Of a stretch of 64,000 bases of DNA, positions 16,607-24,726 are shown piece by piece; the stretch's first letter is position 1, and each line of letters opens with the position of its first letter. The DNA comes from Methylomicrobium sp035916875 (GTDB lineage Bacteria; Pseudomonadota; Gammaproteobacteria; Methylococcales; Methylomonadaceae), in the NCBI RefSeq assembly GCF_035916875.1, contig NZ_JAXUHN010000080.1:1-64000 (forward strand), read 5' to 3'. Both the position numbers and the translations under genes were made by a program. Below the pieces are notes generated by a model that saw only the letters and a list, made by a program, of their open reading frames with translations, did no database searches and had not been told where the DNA came from.

Positions 16607-18211
16607 ATGAAAATGAAAACACTTCCTGCCATGATCAACGTCGCTCTGGTCGCAATGGCTGTTCCTGCGATGGCTGATCAAGGTATTAGCTCAAGCGCAG
16701 CCCCTTATTTGCAAGCGGTTGCCCCAGACGTTAATTTTACCTCCGTTCTGACTGCGGGCGATGCTGTAGGCACCTACCACATGGTAGGCCTGCCCGATGG
16801 TCTGGGTGCCTATGGAAACGATGATGGCACGTTTACCGTATTGATGAATCACGAATTGGGCAACGCTCTGGGTGTAGCTCGTGCCCATGGAGGTAAAGGG
16901 GCTTTCGTATCCGAGTGGGTTATCGACAAGAATACGCTGCAGGTCATTTCTGGCGGCGACCTGATCAAGAATGTTCACGGGATTGATGGTGCTTTGCTTA
17001 GCAACGTCAGTTTTAGCCGTTTTTGCTCCGCCGACCTAGCTCTTCGTAGCGCGTTCTACAATAAGAAAAGCAAGCTGGGCAGCAAGGCGCGTATATTCCT
17101 GAATGGTGAAGAAGGCGGCTCTACCGGCTATGCCTTGGCTCACGTCGCCAGCGGGCGCGACAAAGGCGAAACCTACATCCTCGGCAAATTCAACCTGGCC
17201 ACCAACGGCTCCGGTATCACTGCCGTGGGCGGCTGGGAAAACCTGCTGGCCAATCCCAATTCCGGCGACAAAACCGTGGTGATCGGCACCAACGACGGCG
17301 GTACCGGCATCATGACTAACACGGTTGCTGTCTACGTGGGCAACAAAACCGATACCGGCAGCGAAGTCGACAAGGCCGGCCTGACCAATGGCGTTGTGAA
17401 GTTCATCAAGGTTGAGGGCGCCAATGATGCAAATGGTGCAACCGCAGACGAGTTTCTCAACACAACTACCCGTACCACCCGCATTGTAAGCGGCACCAGC
17501 TTTACGCTGAGTGACGCCGTCACCGATCCTAATGTCACCACTTTCTCTCGTCCGGAAGACGGTGCCTGGGCCGACGCCAAGACTTTCTACTTCGTGACCA
17601 CCGACCGGCTTGATCAGACGGATTTGGCAGGAAAAACCCAACAGGGCGGCACGCGTTTGTGGAAGCTTAACTTTAACGACGATTACACCGGCGGCACCAT
17701 AGACGTGGTTGTCGATACCGCAAACTGGGATGTCGTTACGCGCGGACCAAAGCCCAACATGTTCGACAACATCAGCGTGAATACCGATGGCACCCTGACG
17801 CTACAGGAAGATGTGGGCAATGCCGAGCACAATGGCAAAGTGTGGCAGTACGCGCCTATCAACGGCAACCTGACGCTGCTTTCCAAATTCGATCCTCTTT
17901 TATTCGGCGATATCGATAGCACCACAGGCCTGTTTACTGCCGGTTCGCATACCAAGGACGAAGAAACTTCCGGCGTGATCGATGTGACTCGCATCCTGGA
18001 CCGTGAAGACGACAAACGCTACAGCTTGCTGGTCGCGCAGGATCATGCCTCTGCATCTTACCTGCAGGGCATCGGTGCGATCAATGCCGGCGCCAATCCA
18101 GTCGAACTCGTTGAAGGTGGTCAGTTACTGCTGATGTCCCGTCCGGAAGTTGAACTCAAGGATGAGAACGAAGACGAAAACGAAAACGAACACAATCACG
18201 CACACAACTAA
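16607..18211 (+). CDS. PhoX-like (DUF839) secreted protein
   Basis: The 534-residue protein has a signal peptide with cleavage likely after AMA near residue 23. The body shows DUF839/PhoX features: DGTFTVLMNHELGN, NGEEGGSTGYALAHV, SRPEDGAWADAKTFYFVTTD and NTDGTLTLQEDVGN, which correspond to the acidic metal-binding loops of PhoX alkaline phosphatases. PhoX enzymes release phosphate from esters in the periplasm using iron and calcium; whether this divergent member is active is not certain. The C-terminus is an unusual acidic and His-rich tail (ENEDENENEHNHAHN). TAGGAGT at 16593-16599 is a plausible ribosome binding site. A perfect terminator follows at 18266-18298. Confidence 0.7.
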   Translation: MKMKTLPAMINVALVAMAVPAMADQGISSSAAPYLQAVAPDVNFTSVLTAGDAVGTYHMVGLPDGLGAYGNDDGTFTVLMNHELGNALGVARAHGGKGAFVSEWVIDKNTLQVISGGDLIKNVHGIDGALLSNVSFSRFCSADLALRSAFYNKKSKLGSKARIFLNGEEGGSTGYALAHVASGRDKGETYILGKFNLATNGSGITAVGGWENLLANPNSGDKTVVIGTNDGGTGIMTNTVAVYVGNKTDTGSEVDKAGLTNGVVKFIKVEGANDANGATADEFLNTTTRTTRIVSGTSFTLSDAVTDPNVTTFSRPEDGAWADAKTFYFVTTDRLDQTDLAGKTQQGGTRLWKLNFNDDYTGGTIDVVVDTANWDVVTRGPKPNMFDNISVNTDGTLTLQEDVGNAEHNGKVWQYAPINGNLTLLSKFDPLLFGDIDSTTGLFTAGSHTKDEETSGVIDVTRILDREDDKRYSLLVAQDHASASYLQGIGAINAGANPVELVEGGQLLLMSRPEVELKDENEDENENEHNHAHN

Positions 18212-18265
18212 GCGGGTCCTATGATGCCGATTTATTGATACAACAAATCGGCAAATAGATCGTTG

Positions 18266-18298
18266 ACGCGCGGCGGTATCCACTGCCGCGCGTTTTTT
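18266..18298 (+). terminator. Rho-independent terminator after the PhoX-like gene
   Basis: ACGCGCGGC (18266-18274) pairs perfectly with GCCGCGCGT (18285-18293), followed by six T. It separates the PhoX-like gene from the oxygenase that starts at 18311. Confidence 0.9.
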
Positions 18299-18310
18299 AT
18301 TGGAGAAAGT

Positions 18311-18927
18311 ATGGGAAGTTTGAAGTTGAAAGGTGTTCAGCCCTTATTTTATTCGCCGAGCTGGAGGATGCGGAGGCGCTAAATGCTCAATTGTTGGCCG
18401 AAGCGTTAGCGCGTCGTGCTGCTTCACCGGGGCTGGATCGCAGTAACTGGCAGGGCTGGCATTCGGAAGACGATTTTTTCGGGCGCACGGAGCCGGGCTG
18501 CCGGGTTCTGCAGGACCATATTGTTCAAGCGGTACAGATTTGTACCATGAATATTTCTCCGAGTTTCGATTTCACTCATTACCAGATTCAGGCGGAGGGC
18601 TGGATCAATGTGCTGCCTCGCGGTGGCCTGAACACCCCCCACGATCACCCCGCGTGGGTGTGGTCGGGCTGTTACTATGTCAGCGTTCCGGTGGGCGACA
18701 AGGAGTTGAGCGGCAATATTGAGTTTTTTGATACCCGCACCAATGTCCGCACATTAACGGTGGACGGCGCAGCCTGTTTCGCCAGCAAGTTCGTCATGAA
18801 ACCGCGAGCCGGAATGTTGTTGATGTTCCCGTCCTATTTACGGCACTGGGTTTACCCCAACGACAGCGATGAAGATCGCGTGACGATAGCCTTTAATCTG
18901 CGCTTTGCCAGAAATGCCCAAAGCTAG
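18311..18927 (+). pseudogene. 2OG-Fe(II) oxygenase (TIGR02466-like) with an apparent frameshift
   Basis: An ATG at 18311 preceded by GGAGA starts MGSLKLKGVQPLF, the expected family N-terminus. That frame stops at 18380. The rest (ELEDAEALNAQLLAEAL...) is in another frame from about 18349 onward and is intact to the stop at 18927. One missing base in the T/A-rich stretch 18343-18352 would restore a protein of about 205 residues. The downstream part has the iron-binding PHDHP motif, the distal His in LRHWVYP and the 2-oxoglutarate Arg in DRVTIAFN, so the catalytic core is preserved. It could be a real pseudogene or a base-call error. A TTG at 18391 could only start a truncated form. Confidence 0.65.
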
Positions 18928-19205
18928 GAAATGACTTCCCGATTTTGCGTAAGGAGCTTTAGCCTCAGACGAACGCCTCCGGTCAGATTACTCTCGCATA
19001 GCTCTGTCTTTCAGTGATTCGATTTTTCGGTTATCCGGTTGGCTGATCATGGTCGGTTTGAGCCAATCAATTTTAATGCGCCCTTTCTTTTCAACAGAAC
19101 AAAAGCGAGGAACCCTCTCCTAAGTGATAATCTTGCCGCTTAAGATGACAGACTGATGATGCATTAATTCCGGGATATAGCCTTAATTCAACGGACCCAG
19201 CCCCT

Positions 19206-19245
19206 CTGTCATCAAAACTTCATTGTTTTGTCATTGCGCGTTAAC
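19206..19245 (+). promoter_or_regulatory. Tandem Pho boxes upstream of olsB
   Basis: Four 7-mers occur with an exact 11-bp period: CTGTCAT (19206), ACTTCAT (19217), TTGTCAT (19228) and CGTTAAC (19239), separated by four-base spacers. Two match the PhoB consensus half site CTGTCAT closely. A -10-like GATATT lies at 19266-19272, the expected distance if the last box replaces the -35. PhoB activation of ornithine lipid genes under phosphate limitation is well known in other bacteria. The rest of the gap from 18928 shows no gene. Confidence 0.7.
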
Positions 19246-19313
19246 GGTCCTGACACAGTACTGACATGATATTTCCTTACTTTATCGGTATCTTTTTAAC
19301 CCTCGAGAAACCG

Positions 19314-20096
19314 ATGAAAAACCCCAACCTGGAGACATCCACCAAACGCTTCAGCAGCTTTATCGCAGACTCGGACGCGATGATCAAAACCGCGCAAGAG
19401 CTCCGCTACCGGGTCTTCGGCCGGGAAATGGGAGCCAGGCTCAAGTCCGCATCAGAAGAGCTGGATTACGACGAAATTGATACCTATTGCGATCACTTGA
19501 TCGTTTATGACAATCAGAGAAATAAAATCGCCGGCTATACCCGTCTATTAAATCAAGAGCAGGCACAATTGCTCGGCCGCTTTTATTCTGCGGATGAATT
19601 CGACCTGACCCAAATTCTGGCCCTCCCCGGCCGTTTTCTCGAAATCGGCCGCACCTGCGTCGATCCGGACTACCGCGGCGGCGCGGTATTGACAACCCTG
19701 TGGTCGGCTCTCGCACAATACGCGATAGAAGGCGGTTATCACTATCTGCTGGGCTGTGCCAGCATCACCCCGGGTCCAAGCGGTTATGCGGTCGATGCGG
19801 TATTTCGCCATATCGATCAGAAAAATCTCGCGCCGATGGGATTGAAAACCACACCGACCATTCCGGTGCCAGAGCATTTGCGCTGCCGGCGCGACGAATC
19901 GGGCATTCCGCCGCTGTTGAAGGCTTATCTGCGTTTCGGCGCACTGGTGTGCGGCGAACCGTTTTGGGACGAAGACTTCAACTGCATGGATTTATTGATG
20001 TTGCTGCCGCTCGAACAATTGGAACAACGCTACAGCAAACACTACCTGAGAGACAGTCAAACCGCCAATGAAAGCGAAATTTCGGCTGTACTCTAA
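19314..20096 (+). CDS. olsB: Ornithine lipid N-acyltransferase OlsB (GNAT family)
   Basis: This enzyme links a 3-hydroxy fatty acid from acyl-ACP to the alpha-amino group of ornithine, giving lyso-ornithine lipid. Family features include ELRYRVFGREMGAR, LDYDEIDTYCDHLIV, LEIGRTCVDPDYRGGAVLTTLWSAL and YLLGCASI, which span the acyltransferase core. I choose the ATG at 19314 (MKNPNLETS, 260 residues) rather than 19266: the earlier one overlaps the predicted -10 of the Pho-regulated promoter and would add only a hydrophobic leader. The gene overlaps olsA by 29 bp. Confidence 0.85.
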   Translation: MKNPNLETSTKRFSSFIADSDAMIKTAQELRYRVFGREMGARLKSASEELDYDEIDTYCDHLIVYDNQRNKIAGYTRLLNQEQAQLLGRFYSADEFDLTQILALPGRFLEIGRTCVDPDYRGGAVLTTLWSALAQYAIEGGYHYLLGCASITPGPSGYAVDAVFRHIDQKNLAPMGLKTTPTIPVPEHLRCRRDESGIPPLLKAYLRFGALVCGEPFWDEDFNCMDLLMLLPLEQLEQRYSKHYLRDSQTANESEISAVL

Positions 20097-20871
20097 AGCG
20101 CTTCGGCTGGCTCTACTGTTCTTGTTAGGATTTCTTATCGCCGGAGGGCTTTTTCCGGCCATCGAACTGCTATTGCCTCCTGTCCGGGCCAAACACTTTA
20201 GGGACTCGATCAAAATACGCTGGCTGAATGTTTTTAGCAGAATCCTGAAGCTTGAAGTCGAGAAAAAAGGCAATGTCGCCTCACGCCCGGCTTTCATCGT
20301 GAGCAACCACATTTCCTGGCTGGACATCATCGTCCTGGGCCAGTTCGTACCCGGTTGTTTTGCAGCGAAGAGCGACATTGCCGGCTGGCCGGTGATCGGT
20401 TATTTGTCGCGGCAGGCCGGCACCGTTTTTATTCGCCGGGGCGATAAAAGACAGATTGTTCAAACCACCGAAACGATGGCTTGGCAATTGCGACAGAACG
20501 GCAATATCCTGGTGTTTCCGGAAGGAACGACCACTGCCGGCGATCAGGTTATGGATTTTCATGCATCGCTCTTTCAACCCGCGCTGCTGACCAAAGCCGC
20601 AATTCAACCGGCGGCAATTCGTTATCTGGGAGCAGCGAAGGAAACCGCGCCGTTCATCGGCGATGACGAATTCGTCGCGCATTTGTTAAAGATGCTGGCG
20701 ATGGAACGGATCGAAGTCAACGTCGACTTTCTGCCGCCAATTGACAGCGAAGGAAAAACCCGCAACTGGGTCAGCAGCGAAGCCAGAGGTCTGATCGAGA
20801 CGACCCTGGCGTCTGATGATTTTGCGGACAAATTGCCTTACCTACGCCAGAAAATCACACAGGCAAAATAA
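20068..20871 (+). CDS. olsA: Lyso-ornithine lipid O-acyltransferase OlsA (PlsC family)
   Basis: A 267-residue membrane acyltransferase that would add the second acyl chain to lyso-ornithine lipid. It has one N-terminal hydrophobic helix, then the catalytic HxxxxD motif in VSNHISWLDIIV (about residues 73-84) and the substrate motif FPEGTTTAG (about 150-158). PlsC itself shares these motifs, but the overlap with olsB points to OlsA. The operon olsB-olsA behind a Pho-box array suggests replacement of phospholipids with phosphorus-free lipids when phosphate is scarce. Confidence 0.85.
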   Translation: MKAKFRLYSKALRLALLFLLGFLIAGGLFPAIELLLPPVRAKHFRDSIKIRWLNVFSRILKLEVEKKGNVASRPAFIVSNHISWLDIIVLGQFVPGCFAAKSDIAGWPVIGYLSRQAGTVFIRRGDKRQIVQTTETMAWQLRQNGNILVFPEGTTTAGDQVMDFHASLFQPALLTKAAIQPAAIRYLGAAKETAPFIGDDEFVAHLLKMLAMERIEVNVDFLPPIDSEGKTRNWVSSEARGLIETTLASDDFADKLPYLRQKITQAK

Positions 20872-21002
20872 CGGCGCGGCCTGCTGTCAACTCGGCAAAG
20901 GATTGAGTACAATGAAATGGTTGCCAGTTGGATGAGTAGCGCGCCAGCAAACCCCCTCTGCCCTACTGTGCTCAATTCATCCCGGGAATAACAATAATCA
21001 TC

Positions 21003-22019
21003 ATGGCGGATATTCACTTAGCGGAACTCGACCAGCTCGAGCGCATCATCGAGCAATTCGGCGGCCGGGCGCACTGCGAAATCATCGACCACATTCCCTA
21101 TAAGAAACACCAATTTCCGATTCATTGCATCACGCTCGGTTCAAATCAGCCGGAGGCGCCGGCCTTGGCTTTTTTCGGCGGCGTGCACGGCCTCGAAAAA
21201 ATCGGCTCGGAAGTGATTTTGTCCTTTATGCAAACGATCAGCCGACTGCTCGATTGGGACGAAGAATTTGCCGGCAGACTGCAAAAGTCGCGGCTAATCT
21301 TCGTGCCGCTGGTCAATCCGGTCGGCGTCTATGTCGGCACGCGTGCGAACGGCAACGGCGTCGACCTAATGCGCAATGCGCCGATCGAAGCCGAAGGCGC
21401 CACCAAGCTTTATTGCGGACAACGCATCAGCCACCGCCTGCCCTGGTACCGCGGCATTGAAGGAAAAATGGAGAAAGAGGCACAAGCGCTGTGCCGCGTG
21501 GTCGAAAAACATCTTTTTAACGCTACATTGTCGATTGCCGTCGATCTTCATTCCGGATTCGGCCTTCGCGACCGACTATGGTTTCCCTATGCCTCGCGCA
21601 AGACGCCCTTCAGCCACCTGGCCGAAACGCTGGCGCTAAAAGAAAATTTCGACCGCTGCTATCCCTATCATATCTACAAGATCGAACCGACCTGCACCGA
21701 ATATCTGATCAACGGCGACTTATGGGATTATCTGTTCGACCAATTTGCCGAGCAGGCGCCCGATGACCGCCTGTTCCTGCCGCTGACACTCGAAATGGGT
21801 TCCTGGCTCTGGCTGCGCAAGAGTCCATTGCATCTTTTTTCACGCCACGGCTTGTTCCATCCGATCCTGCCTCACCGACAACAACGCATCTACCGGCGGC
21901 ACTTTTTGCTGTTCGACTTTTTGCACCGCAGCCTGCTTTACCCGAAAACCTGGATACAACTGAACGAACAGCAAAAGCACCTGAATACTCAAAAAGCGTT
22001 GGAGATGTGGTATGCCTGA
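21003..22019 (+). CDS. M14-type zinc carboxypeptidase (succinylglutamate desuccinylase/AstE-like)
   Basis: A 338-residue cytoplasmic enzyme. The zinc site is visible as GGVHGLEKIG (His and Glu of HxxE, about residues 59-68) and the third ligand in DLHSGFG (about 181-187). The catalytic Glu lies in LTLEMGSW near residue 264, and NANGVDLMRN-type residues line the pocket. The family removes C-terminal residues or acyl groups from small peptides and amides; the substrate here is unknown. It overlaps the following alpha/beta hydrolase gene by 8 bp, so the two are probably used together. Confidence 0.75.
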   Translation: MADIHLAELDQLERIIEQFGGRAHCEIIDHIPYKKHQFPIHCITLGSNQPEAPALAFFGGVHGLEKIGSEVILSFMQTISRLLDWDEEFAGRLQKSRLIFVPLVNPVGVYVGTRANGNGVDLMRNAPIEAEGATKLYCGQRISHRLPWYRGIEGKMEKEAQALCRVVEKHLFNATLSIAVDLHSGFGLRDRLWFPYASRKTPFSHLAETLALKENFDRCYPYHIYKIEPTCTEYLINGDLWDYLFDQFAEQAPDDRLFLPLTLEMGSWLWLRKSPLHLFSRHGLFHPILPHRQQRIYRRHFLLFDFLHRSLLYPKTWIQLNEQQKHLNTQKALEMWYA

Positions 22020-22809
22020 ACAACTTTCGGAACATTTTATTTTGCTGCGCGGACTGACTCGGGAATCCGCACACTGGGGAGATTTCGTGCCACGACTTAA
22101 AGCCGCGTTTCCGCATGCAAAACTGACCCTGCTCGATTTACCCGGCGCGGGGCCTTATTTTCGGGAGATCTCGCCGAACACGGTCAACGGCATCCTAGAG
22201 AAAGTCCGCACGCAAGCGCTCGAACAAAGCGCGCTCGGCAAACCCGCAACGCTGATTGCCATCTCCTTGGGCGGCATGGTCGGTTGGGAATGGCTGCTCA
22301 GCTATCCCGAAGAAATCGGCCGCGCGGTGTTGATCAATATCAGCCTAGGCGGACTAAGCCCTTTTTATCACCGCTTACGCTGGCAATGCTACAGCAAACT
22401 TTTCGCCGCAGCCGGAAATCGGAATATCGAAGCGCGGGAGGCAGGGCTGCTCAAATTGCTCAGCAACCGCGAAGAACACTATCAGAAAACCGCCGCAGAC
22501 TGGATACGCATTCAAAAAGCGCGCCCCGTCAGCGGTAAAAATGCTTACCGCCAACTTTATGCAGCAGCCACCTATTATCCGGGCAACAGTAAACCCACGC
22601 CGCCGATCCTGCTGTTAAACAGCCTCGGCGACAAACTCGTCGCGCCGTGCTGCTCCGAAACGATCGCGCAAAAATGGCAGATCGAACTCCATACCCATTC
22701 CTGGGGCGGGCATGATTTGACCCTGGATGACAGCGAATGGGTCGTGACAGAAATCGGCGGCTGGGGCTCGACAACCCCGAGACCGCCTGATTTTGGCGCA
22801 ACGGAATGA
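22012..22809 (+). CDS. Alpha/beta hydrolase
   Basis: A 265-residue alpha/beta hydrolase with nucleophile elbow ISLGGM (Ser near residue 84), acidic residue in NSLGDKLV and catalytic His in WGGHDLTLDD near residue 230. The N-terminus LLRGLTRESAHWGDF carries the oxyanion-hole loop. It has no signal peptide. Translation is coupled to the M14-type peptidase gene upstream. Esterase, amidase or thioesterase activity is possible; the sequence does not decide. Confidence 0.8.
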   Translation: MPEQLSEHFILLRGLTRESAHWGDFVPRLKAAFPHAKLTLLDLPGAGPYFREISPNTVNGILEKVRTQALEQSALGKPATLIAISLGGMVGWEWLLSYPEEIGRAVLINISLGGLSPFYHRLRWQCYSKLFAAAGNRNIEAREAGLLKLLSNREEHYQKTAADWIRIQKARPVSGKNAYRQLYAAATYYPGNSKPTPPILLLNSLGDKLVAPCCSETIAQKWQIELHTHSWGGHDLTLDDSEWVVTEIGGWGSTTPRPPDFGATE

Positions 22810-22947
22810 TAATCTGCAATGCGCGCGCGGCCTCCTGTAATCCCGCCGCGGCATGATCATCAGCTTAGCTTGGAAAGTTTTTCGAATTCTTCCTTTTGCA
22901 GAAAAACCACACCGGCACTGACGATAAAACGGGTTACGCCTTCAATA

Positions 22948-23089
22948 GGCTTTGTTACATAAATCAAAAGCCGGATAAATTTCCCCTTACCGCAAATTTG
23001 AGGCGGATTTAGGGTATAGCAACCGTCACCTGTGTACCCAATCGGGTAAACCGATTTAAAAGTGCAGCGCCGATTTATGCAACAAAGCC
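22948..23089. mobile_element. MITE-like element with IS903/IS5-type terminal repeats
   Basis: GGCTTTGTTACATAAATC at 22948-22965 and its inverted partner at 23072-23089 (complement GGCTTTGTTGCATAAATC) match at 17 of 18 positions. Both resemble the ends of IS903-type elements of the IS5 family, which begin GGCTTTGTTGAATAAATC. The 142-bp unit holds no transposase. No target-site duplication is seen, so it could be an old MITE or internally deleted IS. Confidence 0.6.
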
Positions 23090-23132
23090 TTTTCTTGGCC
23101 TTAGTCATAAAGCCTTTATAAAAATTATAAAT

Positions 23133-23534
23133 TCACGGCTTTTGACCAGAGGTTCGATTTTTTTCTACGGTATTAGCTACACTTTTTATCTTTTCTTGGA
23201 TTTCTGAAGGTAATGAATTCAAAAAGCTCTCAGGATCAGTTTGTGCTTTCGTCAAGATAGTTTGCATGTTTGCAGGATCACCGTCGGCCTGCTGCACCAA
23301 GATGGGCATAATATCAGCGGCGATGTTATACAACGCTTGGGTGTTACCGGCATCACCTCCCGCAGCCTCCAACGCTTTTTCTACTGCCGCATTGCCTTCA
23401 TCGGTGTTCACAGAGTCGCAATTCTGATTTCTAAGACACTCTTGCGTTTGCTGTAGCGCAAAACCGGTATCATCCGCATAACCATTTTGAAGAGACATCG
23501 CCAGCAAAGCTAGCCACATCTTGTCTTTGTACAT
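23133..23534 (-). CDS. Hypothetical secreted protein
   Basis: A 133-residue product with a short N-terminal hydrophobic segment (MWLALLAMSL, cleavage possibly after GYA near residue 20). The rest is polar and helical, with two close cysteines (ECLRNQNC) that may form a disulphide and a C-terminal basic tail. GGTAGGG just before the ATG is a plausible ribosome binding site. No family is recognised. It lies between the MITE-like element and the TerB gene. The gap 23535-23813 shows no gene. Confidence 0.5.
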   Translation of the reverse strand: MYKDKMWLALLAMSLQNGYADDTGFALQQTQECLRNQNCDSVNTDEGNAAVEKALEAAGGDAGNTQALYNIAADIMPILVQQADGDPANMQTILTKAQTDPESFLNSLPSEIQEKIKSVANTVEKNRTSGQKP

Positions 23535-23813
23535 TCCCTACCCACCCATTTAAGTTTTAGAAAAAGTAGCTGGCGCTTGTATTTTACGACCTTTATAAAG
23601 ATTAAAAGTTTTATTAGAGTCTGTTCAGTAAATCAGCCCGCGCAACGATGCGCATGTCGACACGGTCATGAACAAACTCAACCAGCGCCCACGGAAAACG
23701 TTAAACTATCGAGCCACTCACGAGTTTTTTTAAAGAAAAACAGCGGCAAGTAGCAAGATTACCAGAATTTCACTTCAGAGTTGAATCCGCGAAATTTATA
23801 AAAATCTTAATAA

Positions 23814-24266
23814 ATGCTTAACATAATCAAACAATTTTTAGATCATCACTTCGCTCCATTAGCCCCTCATCTTTCGAGTGAAGAACAACTGCGGGTCGCG
23901 AGCGTGGCTTTGTTCTTAGAAATGATAGAGATGGATGATAAGGGTGAGGCTAAAGAACGAGATCTGATTTTATCTCTAGTTCAAAAGAGCTTCTCTTTAA
24001 CCGCGGAGCAAGCCGAAGCATTAATTGCAATGGCCGAGCAAGACAGAAAGCAAGCGACGGATTATTTCCAATATACCTCACTGATCAACAAGCTATGCAG
24101 TTTGGAGCAGAAAATCCAGTTAATTGAATCACTTTGGAGAATTGCCCTGGTTGATGGTCAATTAGATCCAGAGGAAGAATATTTAGTAAGGAAGTTAGCC
24201 GAGCTACTTTATGTGCCACATGTAGACTTTATAATGACGAAGATCCGCGTTAATCACAACTTATAA
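23814..24266 (+). CDS. TerB-like protein
   Basis: A 150-residue, all-helical acidic protein with the TerB pattern: VASVALFLEMIEMDDKGEAKERDLILSLV near residues 28-56 and later WRIALVDGQLDPEEEYLVRKLAELL near residues 107-131, each with an Asp-rich turn after a helix. TerB relatives bind divalent metals and occur in tellurite resistance and stress modules; stand-alone copies near other housekeeping genes are common and their role is unknown. No other ter gene is nearby. It is the last chromosomal gene before the integrated element. Confidence 0.7.
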   Translation: MLNIIKQFLDHHFAPLAPHLSSEEQLRVASVALFLEMIEMDDKGEAKERDLILSLVQKSFSLTAEQAEALIAMAEQDRKQATDYFQYTSLINKLCSLEQKIQLIESLWRIALVDGQLDPEEEYLVRKLAELLYVPHVDFIMTKIRVNHNL

Positions 24267-24477
24267 GCTACGCGTCGCCATTCAGTCTTTTTGTAGCGGG
24301 CGGGTAGGTGCGGGAAGCATACAAATTCTGACGATAACTCTAAAAAACCAACAATAGTGAGGTTTTGGCTAGGGTTACGCGCTGACGGATGCGTTACGGC
24401 AAAATGGTAAGCGGGAAAATTTGTTATCCCGGATGTTACCCCGAAATCGATTTTTCGAATTTATAATGTCTTATCTA

Positions 24478-24544
24478 TTTTATAAGCCATTGATTTTATT
24501 GGCCTGGACGAGAGGATTTGAACCTACTACCTCTTGCACCCCAT
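24478..24544. repeat. Left attachment site copy (partial tRNA-Pro)
   Basis: These 67 bp match 33694-33760 at 59 of 67 positions in the same orientation, with a 20-bp exact core at 24506-24525 (33722-33741 on the right). The copy covers the 3' part of a tRNA-Pro including the T arm, CCA end and flanking downstream bases. This is the classic footprint of a tyrosine integrase using a tRNA 3' end. Confidence 0.85.
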
Positions 24545-24672
24545 AAGGGTAAAATTCTCCCCCAAGTCGTATCTGACAATTTCACACCCTCCAAAAAACT
24601 CATTATTTTTCAGCATTTTATTGCTTTATTTATTCTCAAGCTGTATCATGCCGTTTCGTCAAATCTCACAAA

Positions 24673-24696
24673 AAAAGTTACCCGAAAGTTACCCGG
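24673..24696 (+). promoter_or_regulatory. Candidate integrase arm sites, left end
   Basis: Two tandem copies of AAAGTTACCCG occur here, 30 bp before the integrase start. The same tandem pair recurs at 33637-33659 near the right end in the same orientation. Matching short repeats inside both ends of an element are typical of integrase arm-type binding sites. Confidence 0.5.
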
Positions 24697-24726
24697 AAAA
24701 TTCCGCACAAACCGTACAGGTGAATC

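Noticed and set aside
22860..23108. 82-codon minus-strand frame (MTKAKKRLCCINRRC...)
   Set aside because: It spans the MITE-like element including both terminal repeats and lacks a family or ribosome binding site; probably non-coding.
24267..24477. CRISPR array or further attachment repeats left of the element
   Set aside because: GTTAC-containing words occur singly at 24374 and 24435 without regular spacing; no repeat-spacer pattern is present.
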